Positions 1-7,156 of a stretch of 64,000 nucleotides of DNA are shown here, piece after piece. Source of the stretch: Allomuricauda sp. (GTDB taxonomy: Bacteria > Bacteroidota > Bacteroidia > Flavobacteriales > Flavobacteriaceae); NCBI GenBank assembly GCA_017795045.1, contig CP051244.1, forward strand, positions 893,001 to 957,000, read 5' to 3'. Position 1 is the stretch's first letter. Every line of letters begins with the position of its first letter. A model generated the notes under the pieces. That model made no database searches, was not told where the DNA came from, and saw only the letters and a list, made by a program, of their open reading frames with translations. A program made the translations under genes and the position numbers.

Positions 1-913
1 AATACGATCGGGCTGCTTCCAAATGATACTTGGAAGGCGTGCGGTCTTGGGTTCCTGCCTGTTCCAAATGGCGCATCCCAATCGCAATCAATTCTTGGTT
101 GTATTTGCTCCGATCCTGATGTTCCAAAGTGACCAACGCTCCGTTATCATCCAATCGGGCATCAAAGCGGGAGGCGTGAAAACACATCAAAGCGATCAAT
201 GCCTCTAAATTGGGGTGTTGACAATAGGTATTTTGCTGCATCAACAAGGCCAATCGCAAGGCCTCATAACAAATGTCCCTTTTAATGACCAGGGTGCCCG
301 AGGTGGCCGCATAGCCTTCCGAAAACAACAGATAAATGACCTGTAATACCCGGAACAAACGCGATTGAAGCCCCATTTCCACAGGAATCTTCAGCATTTT
401 CACCTCTTCCCGGAATTTTTTCTTGGCCCGGGTAAAGGATTTGGCCACCGTTTCCTCCTTTTTCAACAAGGCCTCTGCCAGTTCCTTATTGCTGAACCCC
501 CCAATAAGTTTCAAACTCAACACAATTTGATGCTCTTGGGAAAGCGCTGGGTGGCAACAGGCGAATATCATTTTTAATTGGCTGTCCGAAAGGGTGGCAT
601 CCAAGGAGGGGGCGCCATTTTGTTCCGTTCCGCTGTATTGGGACAATCGTTCCGTATCTTGAAGGTCCATTTTTTTGTCCCTTCGCAGCATATCAATCAA
701 CCGGTTGCTCGCCACGCGATACAACCAGGCCGTTGGGTTCTCTGGAACGGATTTGTAGGCCCATACTTGCATGGCCTTCACAAAAGAGTCCTGGGTGGCA
801 TCCTCTATCGGTTCCAAATAAGAAGTCCCGAACTTATGGGTCAATAGGGCCACCACTTTCCCATATTCCTGTCTAAAAAGGTGTTCTACGGTTGCGTGGT
901 GGTCCTGTTGCAT
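1..913 (-). CDS. ECF42-type RNA polymerase sigma factor (3' end cut off by window edge)
   Basis: Reading the minus strand from ATG at 913 gives 304 codons with no stop before the window edge, so the C-terminus is missing. The N-terminus has a sigma region 2 pattern (ATQDSFVKAM..W, then NRLIDMLRRDK at roughly residues 65-80). Region 4 (ALLKKEETVAKSFTRAKKKF, roughly 140-160) is followed by a long helical extension containing FSEGYAATSG, typical of the DUF6596/ECF42 group, which carries a C-terminal TPR-like regulatory extension. ECF42 sigma factors have no anti-sigma factor and are encoded next to YCII/DGPF proteins, as here (next gene upstream at 1056-1406). The family is well supported; the target regulon is unknown. 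Confidence 0.88.
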   Translation of the reverse strand, partial: MQQDHHATVEHLFRQEYGKVVALLTHKFGTSYLEPIEDATQDSFVKAMQVWAYKSVPENPTAWLYRVASNRLIDMLRRDKKMDLQDTERLSQYSGTEQNGAPSLDATLSDSQLKMIFACCHPALSQEHQIVLSLKLIGGFSNKELAEALLKKEETVAKSFTRAKKKFREEVKMLKIPVEMGLQSRLFRVLQVIYLLFSEGYAATSGTLVIKRDICYEALRLALLMQQNTYCQHPNLEALIALMCFHASRFDARLDDNGALVTLEHQDRSKYNQELIAIGMRHLEQAGTQDRTPSKYHLEAARSY

Positions 914-942
914 TACTTTTAAAAGACTACTTTCTTAATTGC

Positions 943-1034
943 GTCATTTCGAACGAATGTGAGAAATCTAAATCATAAAATTGCCATAAGAGATTTCTCG
1001 TTTCACTAGATTTCTCACATTCGTTCGAAATGAC
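943..1034. repeat. Palindromic intergenic repeat, perfect 28-bp arms
   Basis: The arms at 943-970 and 1007-1034 are exact reverse complements (outer GTCATTTCGAACGAATG, inner GAGAAATCTA) around a 36-nt loop. It lies between the YCII gene and the sigma factor, both on the minus strand, so it would fold as a long hairpin in a joint transcript. It belongs to the same family as copies in 2883-3450 and at 20340-20429. Confidence 0.9.
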
Positions 1035-1055
1035 ATAGGTTTTCCATTTTTTAAA

Positions 1056-1406
1056 TCAGTGTTCCATGGAAAGGATTTCACGTACCTCCACAAAGCTTCC
1101 CTCATAATCAAAAATGGGACAACCTTTTGAAATTTCCACGGCCTCGTCATAGTCCTTGGCAGATACAATCAAATATCCGCCCACCATTTCGGCGCCTTCC
1201 GCAAAGGGACCATTGGTGACCACTTCGCCTTTATTGCTGACCACTTTTCCATCCTTTCCCAAGGGGAGTCCGTCCAATAACTTCCCTTTTTCCTTCAAGC
1301 CTCCCATCCATGTGCCCCAAACTTCCATATGGGCCTGCTTTTCTTCTTGGGACAATTTGTCAAAGGCATCATCGCCACCTCTGAACAGATACAAAAAATT
1401 ACTCAT
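1056..1406 (-). CDS. YCII/DGPF-domain protein, partner of ECF42 sigma factor
   Basis: This 116-residue protein matches the YCII-related (DGPF) family: a small ferredoxin-like fold with the signature NGPFAEGAEMVGGY near residues 65-78, where the usual DGPF reads NGPF. It starts with ATG at 1406. It sits directly upstream of the ECF42-type sigma factor gene on the same strand, the conserved arrangement for this sigma group. In other bacteria these proteins belong to the regulon of the adjacent sigma factor; their biochemical role is unknown. The palindromic repeat at 943-1034 separates the two genes. Family assignment is firm, function is not. Confidence 0.87.
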   Translation of the reverse strand: MSNFLYLFRGGDDAFDKLSQEEKQAHMEVWGTWMGGLKEKGKLLDGLPLGKDGKVVSNKGEVVTNGPFAEGAEMVGGYLIVSAKDYDEAVEISKGCPIFDYEGSFVEVREILSMEH

Positions 1407-1550
1407 GACGTTTCGTTTTGTGTCCTTTTTTAGGACTGGTTATATATTGTTTTCATCCTAAGGACGAACACACAACCCTTGTTTGGACAATTCTTTAAAA
1501 ATAGTTGAAAAATAGATTTCTCCGTCGCATAAAACCCTGAAATGACCGTA

Positions 1551-2624
1551 TCAAAATAATTTCATCTGACCATTTTTATAGGGTTCGTGCAGATCGGTCC
1601 GTAATCTGGGAAACTGCCTGTCCCTAAAATATTTTTTTCGGGCCAAGTGGGCCATATCGTGAATCTGTTGGGCAATCTTTCCCTCTCCCCGATTCCGAAC
1701 CCCAAACCGGCTATCGTTGATGGACCCTCCGTGGCAATCTTGGATCAGGTGCAGTACCTTTTCAGCCCGATCGGGCATGGCCTTTTTGATCCAATCCGTA
1801 AAGATCTGTCCAATGGCCCCGTTCAAACGCACCACGGTGATGGCAAACGAACGGGCCCCATGATCGGCCACGGCCTTGGCCAAGGGCAAGAGCTCATGAC
1901 TGTTGATGCCGGGTATCATGGGCGCCAACATGGCGTTGACGGGAATGTTGTTTTCGGACAGGACCTTAATGGTCTTCAACCTTTTTTGGATGGACGCCGT
2001 GCGGGGTTCCAGTTTTCTTCGGGTCTTTTCCGAAAGGGAGGTCACCGAAACATTGACCCCCACCAATTGATGGGTATTGAGCTCTTTTAAAATATCCAGG
2101 TCGCGCAACACCAACGCATTTTTGGTAATAATCCCCACTGGGTGGCGGTATTTTAGGAAGACCTCCAAGCACTTCCGGGTAATCTCGAACTTTTGCTCAG
2201 CGGGCTGGTAGCAATCCGTATTGCCAGAAAGTACAATGGTGCACGCCTTCCAGTTTTTGTGCTTGATCTTGGCCTCCAACAGTTCCGGCGCCGCCTTTTT
2301 GATCAAAATCTTGCGTTCAAAATCTAGTCCGGCGCTATAACCCCAATACTCATGGGCATTACGGGCATAGCAATAAATACAACCATGTTCGCAGCCTTGG
2401 TAGGGGTTCATGGAGTACATCATCCCCACATCGGGGCTGTCTACCTTGTTTACAATGGTCTTGGGAAAAATGGGGATGTATTGGGTCTTGTTGCTCTCGG
2501 CTTCCTCTCCCTCCAAACGACAGAACTCCAGAAAATCTTCCCGCATTTCGTACACGTGCTGCAAGAATTGATTGGGTGTGTTCTTTTGGGCCCCACGGCC
2601 TTTTTGGTATTTTTTGGGTTCCAT
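1551..2624 (-). CDS. PA0069 family radical SAM protein
   Basis: This 357-residue protein carries the radical SAM cluster motif CEHGCIYC at Cys78, Cys82 and Cys85, which should bind a [4Fe-4S] cluster and S-adenosylmethionine. The surrounding pattern (MNPYQGCEHGCIYCYARN, later SGNTDCYQPAEQ and GIITKNALVLRD) matches the PA0069/Rv2578c group, distantly related to spore photoproduct lyase. The substrate of this group is not established. The start is ATG at 2624, giving a basic, unstructured N-terminus. It appears monocistronic: the upstream flank is repeat DNA and the downstream neighbour begins more than 140 nt away. Confidence 0.9.
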   Translation of the reverse strand: MEPKKYQKGRGAQKNTPNQFLQHVYEMREDFLEFCRLEGEEAESNKTQYIPIFPKTIVNKVDSPDVGMMYSMNPYQGCEHGCIYCYARNAHEYWGYSAGLDFERKILIKKAAPELLEAKIKHKNWKACTIVLSGNTDCYQPAEQKFEITRKCLEVFLKYRHPVGIITKNALVLRDLDILKELNTHQLVGVNVSVTSLSEKTRRKLEPRTASIQKRLKTIKVLSENNIPVNAMLAPMIPGINSHELLPLAKAVADHGARSFAITVVRLNGAIGQIFTDWIKKAMPDRAEKVLHLIQDCHGGSINDSRFGVRNRGEGKIAQQIHDMAHLARKKYFRDRQFPRLRTDLHEPYKNGQMKLF

Positions 2625-2690
2625 TTTTTGGATTTATTCCAAATTTATGGATTATTTACTTTGTTTGGTTTTGAGTGAATGTTAAAAGGT

Positions 2691-2719
2691 GATGGGTTAA
2701 TGGTTAATGGTTAATGGTT
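2691..2719. repeat. Short tandem repeat, unit ATGGTTA
   Basis: About four head-to-tail copies of a 7-bp unit (ATGGTTA and close variants) lie just outside the radical SAM gene start. This looks like slippage-prone intergenic DNA with no visible coding role. Confidence 0.75.
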
Positions 2720-2739
2720 AAAAGGTATAAAACTGTCAT

Positions 2740-3456
2740 GCTGAATTTAGTTTAGCATCGCATTGACCTGTCTCCAAAAGGATGGGAACCTGAAACAAGT
2801 TCAGGTTGACGAAAGTAACCCTAAGTAATGTAGTTCTCGACTGCTCCTTCGGACAGGGTCAGAAATGAGATGGGGTCTTGATGTCATTTCGAGTGCAACG
2901 AGAAATCCCATATCTTACTGGTTACAATTAGATTTCTCACTCCCGATAACCATCGGGATGTTCGAAATGACTTGAGGTCCTGAATATTTGGATTTCCCAC
3001 TTACGCCTTGGACTACCCTTCGACCGCACTTTCGACTTGGCTCAAGGCAAGGCTCAGGGCAGGGTTCTCGACTGCGCTCGAACTGACAAAGGTAACAGAA
3101 ACTTAGATTGAAGAAGTATTCAAACCGTACTCAGGGCAGCGTCAGAAATAAGATGAAGTCTTGATGTCATTTCGAGTGCAACGAGAAATCCCATATTTCA
3201 CTGGTAACTTTTAGATTTCTCACATTCGTTCGAAATGACTTGAGGTCCTGAATATTTGGACTTTCCACTTACGCCTTGGACTACCCTTCGACCGCACTTT
3301 CGACTTGGCTCAAGGCAAGGCTCAGAACAGGGTCAGAAATGAGATGGAGTCTTGATGTCATTTCGAGTGAAACGAGAAATCCCATATTTCACTGGTAACT
3401 TTTAGATTTCTCACAGCTCCTTCGACTGCGCTCAGGATGACAGCTCGAACTGACAT
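2740..3456. repeat. Cluster of degenerate palindromic repeats
   Basis: No gene is apparent in 2625-3517. The stretch contains three copies of the family whose left arm reads GTCATTTCGAGTG.AACGAGA, starting at 2883, 3166 and 3357. The first two continue into right arms ending TTCGAAATGACTTGAGG, and then share about 90 bp more (CCTGAATATTTGGA ... CTCAAGGCAAGGCTCAG). The second and third copies are 191 bp apart and tandem. The third ends in another repeat type (TTCGACTGCGCTCAGGATGAC). A fragment of that second family also appears at 3070-3085 and at 7130-7153. Confidence 0.85.
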
Positions 3457-3487
3457 AAAAAAGAAAGAGCCCCGGAAGGGACTCTCT
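3457..3487 (-). terminator. Rho-independent terminator of the collagen-like lipoprotein gene
   Basis: On the minus strand a GC-rich stem (AGAGTCCC ... GGGGCTCT with one mismatch) closes a TTCC loop and is followed by six T residues (A-run 3457-3462 on the plus strand). It lies about 30 nt beyond the stop codon at 3518. Confidence 0.75.
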
Positions 3488-3517
3488 CTGCAGGTAGGTA
3501 TGGGAAAGGGAAAGCTT

Positions 3518-4591
3518 TTATAGGCCCTTGGCCGCAAAGTAGCGGTGCAAAGGCGCCATTTTTTCTTCGTAGGACATATTGTCCCAATCTTGGGCCTTAC
3601 TGCTTGGGGCCATTTTGCCGGCAGCAGGGTCTATATCCTCGGTCTCGATGACCAAGAGGGGACGTAGATCTGCAACATTATAATCTTTTGAAAAGAAATT
3701 TACCGATGCAGTATTGGTGTCAGCTCCATCCAACCTTAAACGCATACCCTTGTTAGATTCAGGAACACAAATCCATTGTGATACCAAGCTTCTAGGTAAA
3801 GGTATTGCTATCCAACCTATACGACCAAATGCATTAGGGTCAAGTTCCATTTCTATATTGTACCCATCTGTTCCCGAAAAGGGACCGGTCCAGTTTTGGC
3901 TTACTCCTCCATCTACAAACCAATCCTCTATATCATTTGCAGATTCCCAGTCGGCCTGATCCTCAACAAAAAGGGGGTCATTTGTATCACCAAAAAAACC
4001 AAGATGCAAAGAAACTTTGTCAGGATTGTTCGTAGAATATGAATCCATATACAAATACAAGGTGGCTTGGTTTAGAAAAAATCCATTTTGACAAGTCTCT
4101 CCATCTGCTATTAAACTTTCCCAAATATCAATATGTATATTATCAAATCGTAATAGTCCATAGTTGCTTACAGTTGGTGCGTTTAAAACAAAGCTTGCTC
4201 TAAAGGTATCTTCTGCTCCATACTTTGTATCAATTGCAGCTCCATTAATATACGTGTCCTGGGTGCCACTATATCCTTTAAATCCATCCTGGAAATAAAA
4301 ATCCATGTTAGGTTTGTCGCTACCGTCTTGGCCGTCGGCACCATCATTACCAGCACAATCCAGGGCGTCAAAACTCCCATCTTGGTTAATGTCTTCACCC
4401 GGATCTTGTTCTCCATCCTTATCTGTGTCCCAACAGGCCAGCCCATCCGCGCCCGGGTCACCATTGGTGCCATTCGTACCATTTGTACCATTGTTTCCGT
4501 CCAGACCGTCTTTACCATCCTCACCGGAACAAGAGGCCATTATAATGGACATTCCCAAAAGGGCCATGCCCAGTACTTTAATTGATTTCAT
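3518..4591 (-). CDS. Collagen-like repeat lipoprotein with DNRLRE-like domain
   Basis: This 357-residue protein starts with ATG at 4591. A signal peptide ends in a lipobox (IIMASC, Cys20), so it should be a lipoprotein. Residues 24-50 are Gly-X-Y triplets (GKDGLDGNNGTNGTNG and onward), followed by two Asp-rich calcium-loop-like segments (DTDKDGEQD, DINQDGSFD at roughly 54-78) and a second short Gly-X-Y run. The remainder resembles DNRLRE-type beta domains, with a YGLLRFD segment and a closing NFFSKDYNVADLRPLLVIE. The likely role is a surface or adhesion protein. A -7 box is at 4620-4627 and three 21-bp-spaced repeats lie upstream at 4658-4708. Exact function is unknown. Confidence 0.75.
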   Translation of the reverse strand: MKSIKVLGMALLGMSIIMASCSGEDGKDGLDGNNGTNGTNGTNGDPGADGLACWDTDKDGEQDPGEDINQDGSFDALDCAGNDGADGQDGSDKPNMDFYFQDGFKGYSGTQDTYINGAAIDTKYGAEDTFRASFVLNAPTVSNYGLLRFDNIHIDIWESLIADGETCQNGFFLNQATLYLYMDSYSTNNPDKVSLHLGFFGDTNDPLFVEDQADWESANDIEDWFVDGGVSQNWTGPFSGTDGYNIEMELDPNAFGRIGWIAIPLPRSLVSQWICVPESNKGMRLRLDGADTNTASVNFFSKDYNVADLRPLLVIETEDIDPAAGKMAPSSKAQDWDNMSYEEKMAPLHRYFAAKGL

Positions 4592-4619
4592 AATTTTTTA
4601 TTTAATTGTTATCCAGAAC

Positions 4620-4627
4620 CAAAAGTA
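4620..4627 (-). promoter_or_regulatory. -7 promoter element (TACTTTTG)
   Basis: On the minus strand this reads TACTTTTG, a full match to the Bacteroidota TAnnTTTG box, 29 nt before the ATG at 4591. No clear -33 TTTG is present upstream. That would fit an activator-dependent promoter using the direct repeats at 4658-4708. Confidence 0.55.
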
Positions 4628-4657
4628 CGTGGCCCTATTGGGTATTTTGGGGCCTAG

Positions 4658-4708
4658 TTGACCCGTGACCCGTTTGGATTGACGGATTGCCGTTTAGAAT
4701 TGACGGAT
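4658..4708. promoter_or_regulatory. Three direct repeats with exact 21-bp spacing (TTGACssrT), putative activator site
   Basis: TTGACCCGT (4658), TTGACGGAT (4679) and TTGACGGAT (4700) are spaced exactly 21 bp apart, two helical turns, so all lie on one DNA face. They sit about 30 nt upstream of the -7 box of the collagen-like lipoprotein gene. Paired 9-bp direct repeats with 12-bp gaps are the known geometry of LytTR regulators. A second pair of the same core with the same spacing is at 51361-51390. The regulator is not identified. Confidence 0.5.
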
Positions 4709-4749
4709 GAAATCTGCTGTGGGAATTTTAAGCTGCTTTTTGTGGTCGA

Positions 4750-6300
4750 TCAGTTAAAATCTACCTTGACCAATTGCTTTTTACCGCCCCGTTTGGCGTA
4801 GAACAGCATGTGGTCCGCTGTGGCATCCTTTAAAGGTTTGGAAACCATGAGGGGCAAACGGGCCTCTTGTTGGTCTATGACCTTCTCATAATCCAAGGCG
4901 CCGTTTGGGTCCAAGGAAATCATGAACACATTGCGGTTTCGGCTAAAGCCTTGTTTAAAGATAAGGCGTTCGTTGCCAATAAGCTGTGGGTTGTCCGCAG
5001 CGGTACAGATAAAGAAGTAGGTGTTGCCATCCTTGCAGTAAGAGCTGTAAGAGGCATAGTCGCCATCGCCGCGGGTCACCTCGGTCTTGTTGATGTTGCG
5101 CACCCAGTCCATTTCGCCATTGGGCCTTAACTTGGCACTTACAATGTCGTTATAGTGGTAACGCTCCGTTTTAATGCGCTGTCCGGCACCCGTGACTTCC
5201 ATACCGGTGGTAACAAAGTATTCCTCCGCATTAAAGAAGATATCGTCGTTTGGAGTAATCTGTACCCCTTTGAAGACCAAATTCTTGACCACCTTGTCCT
5301 CTTCCCTGCCAAACTTGTCTTCCATGAACTGTTGGGAAAAGGGATTGTATTTTTGGGAATTGATGTTGAGCGAGGTGGGATCTAGATCAAAATAGGCGAT
5401 TCCGTTGTAGCGATTGTCCTTTCTATCAGCATAAAAACCAATACAGACCAGTCTGTTTTTAAAACGGACCGGATAGAGTGCTTCGGGATATTTTCCGGCA
5501 TCCACGAACGATTGTGAACTGCTTCCGTTGGTGTTAACCCTTATAAGCTCGTACTGGAACTTTCGCTCGTCCACTTGAAAACGTTTCTTCTTAAAATAGG
5601 CTTTCCCCACAATATACGCGGTCTGCAGGTCTTGCGAGAAGGCCACATTCTCAAAGGCGTAGTTCTTTTCCTCGATCTCGTTGGAGAAGTCGAACTCGAA
5701 TTTTTTGTTCAGGGCCGTATCGAACATATGAATCATATGCTTGTTGTCCTTTCCCCTTTTATGATGGGTACTGATCACAAAGCCTCTTTTATCCTCATCA
5801 AAAAGGATGGCCGTGGTAAATCCCCTGGAAAAATTTCGGTTGTAGTAGTTTTTCCCCACGGGATGATCTACCTGTTCCGAGCTGATGGAAAGTAGTTTTT
5901 TCTCCTTAAAGTCAAACGCGATGATAGGGCTGGAATGCACCCAATATTCGTATTCGTGCCTGCCCTCATTATAGTTGAGGAACATGAGGTTCAATTGGCC
6001 GTTTTTCAGGAACCCGTCCACAAAGTCGAGCCCCTTGAGCTTGTAGTTGTATTCTGTCACCAACTCCAGGTCGGCATTGTAATGTTCTATGAGGTAACCT
6101 TTAGGTCTTAAGATCAAGCCTTGGTAATAGGCCCGGACCAAGATATAGCCCCCGGTACCGTCATCATCAATGGTCAAAAGGTTGGAATAGCGGTAGCGGT
6201 CGTTGTATTTTTCACCAAAATTATAGGAAACGGGCATTTTTTGGGCCTGTGCCACAATACCCATAAGAAGAAGGCCCAACAGGACGATTTGTTTTTTCAT
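4750..6300 (-). CDS. Secreted protein of unknown function
   Basis: ATG at 6300 begins a clear signal peptide (MKKQIVLLGLLLMGIVAQAQ, cleavage after AQA), giving 516 residues. An in-frame upstream start at 6324 would put eight residues before it and is less likely. The mature protein is rich in aromatic and charged beta-strand segments and has repeated DEDKRGFVIST / PNDDIFFNAEEY-type strands, consistent with a beta-propeller or extended beta fold, but I recognise no named family. It follows the enoyl-CoA hydratase gene by 27 nt and may be co-transcribed with it. Confidence 0.7.
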   Translation of the reverse strand: MKKQIVLLGLLLMGIVAQAQKMPVSYNFGEKYNDRYRYSNLLTIDDDGTGGYILVRAYYQGLILRPKGYLIEHYNADLELVTEYNYKLKGLDFVDGFLKNGQLNLMFLNYNEGRHEYEYWVHSSPIIAFDFKEKKLLSISSEQVDHPVGKNYYNRNFSRGFTTAILFDEDKRGFVISTHHKRGKDNKHMIHMFDTALNKKFEFDFSNEIEEKNYAFENVAFSQDLQTAYIVGKAYFKKKRFQVDERKFQYELIRVNTNGSSSQSFVDAGKYPEALYPVRFKNRLVCIGFYADRKDNRYNGIAYFDLDPTSLNINSQKYNPFSQQFMEDKFGREEDKVVKNLVFKGVQITPNDDIFFNAEEYFVTTGMEVTGAGQRIKTERYHYNDIVSAKLRPNGEMDWVRNINKTEVTRGDGDYASYSSYCKDGNTYFFICTAADNPQLIGNERLIFKQGFSRNRNVFMISLDPNGALDYEKVIDQQEARLPLMVSKPLKDATADHMLFYAKRGGKKQLVKVDFN

Positions 6301-6327
6301 TTCGATTTGGGTTGGTCGCGCCAACGG

Positions 6328-7110
6328 TCATGAGCCGGGGAAGTCTGCCTTGCGCTTTTCCAAAAAGGCCGATGTGCCTTCCCTGAAGTCATCGGTCCCA
6401 AAACAATGGCCAAAGGCGTCTATTTCGGCGGCATAACCATCAACATCATACTTAAAACCAGCATTTACCACTTTTATTGCCTGTTTTATGGCCACAGTGG
6501 AATTATTCGATATCCTGCTTGCTATTTTGACACAAAGGGGCAATAATTCCTCCGGGGACACCACATGATTGACCAAGCCATAAGCGAAGGCTTTGTCCGC
6601 ATCGATCATCCCCGCGGTCATGATCATTTCCATGGCCCTTCCCTTGCCCACAAGTTGTGGGAGGCGCTGTGTACCCCCATAACCGGGGATGACCCCGAGT
6701 GAGACTTCCGGGAGGCCCATTCTGGCATTGGTGCTCGCCACCCTAAAATGGCAGGCCATGGCCAGTTCCAATCCTCCGCCCAGTGCAAAGCCATTGATGG
6801 CTGCAATGACGGGAGTGGATAGGTTTTCAATATAATCGAACAGGTTTTTTTGGCCCATGGCAGACAGTTGGCGGCCTTCCTTTACCGAAAAATGGGCAAA
6901 TTCCGAAATATCCGCGCCGGCCACAAAGGCTTTTTCACCACTACCCACAATGACAATGACCTTGGTATCGGGGTCCTCATCCAACTCCTTAAACGCAACA
7001 CGCAATTCCTCAATGGTCCGTTTGTTGAGGGCGTTCAGTTTTTTGGGCCGATCAATGGTAATGGTAGCTATGTTGTTCTCTTCTTCGATGTAGATGTTCT
7101 CGTAGTCCAT
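6328..7110 (-). CDS. Enoyl-CoA hydratase/isomerase family protein
   Basis: This 260-residue crotonase-fold protein should hydrate trans-2-enoyl-CoA in fatty-acid or amino-acid degradation. It has the oxyanion-hole segment AFVAGADISEF near residue 65, NGFALGGGLELAMACH near residues 100-115 and PEVSLGVIPGYGGTQRLP near residues 132-150. The latter two carry the two catalytic glutamates of true hydratases. The start is ATG at 7110 (MDYENIYIEE); a longer frame to 7182 would run into repeat DNA and has no homologous extension. It lies 46 nt beyond the histidine kinase gene. Confidence 0.92.
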   Translation of the reverse strand: MDYENIYIEEENNIATITIDRPKKLNALNKRTIEELRVAFKELDEDPDTKVIVIVGSGEKAFVAGADISEFAHFSVKEGRQLSAMGQKNLFDYIENLSTPVIAAINGFALGGGLELAMACHFRVASTNARMGLPEVSLGVIPGYGGTQRLPQLVGKGRAMEMIMTAGMIDADKAFAYGLVNHVVSPEELLPLCVKIASRISNNSTVAIKQAIKVVNAGFKYDVDGYAAEIDAFGHCFGTDDFREGTSAFLEKRKADFPGS

Positions 7111-7129
7111 GTGTTGTTTATTTTGAGGT

Positions 7130-7153
7130 CTCGACTGCGCTCGACCTGACCAG
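7130..7153. repeat. Fragment of intergenic repeat family
   Basis: TCTCGACTGCGCTCGACCTGAC matches the element seen at 3070-3085 and 3420-3442 (CGACTGCGCTC core followed by GAAC/AGGA and TGAC). It fills most of the gap between the histidine kinase and enoyl-CoA hydratase genes. Confidence 0.6.
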
Positions 7154-7156
7154 TGC

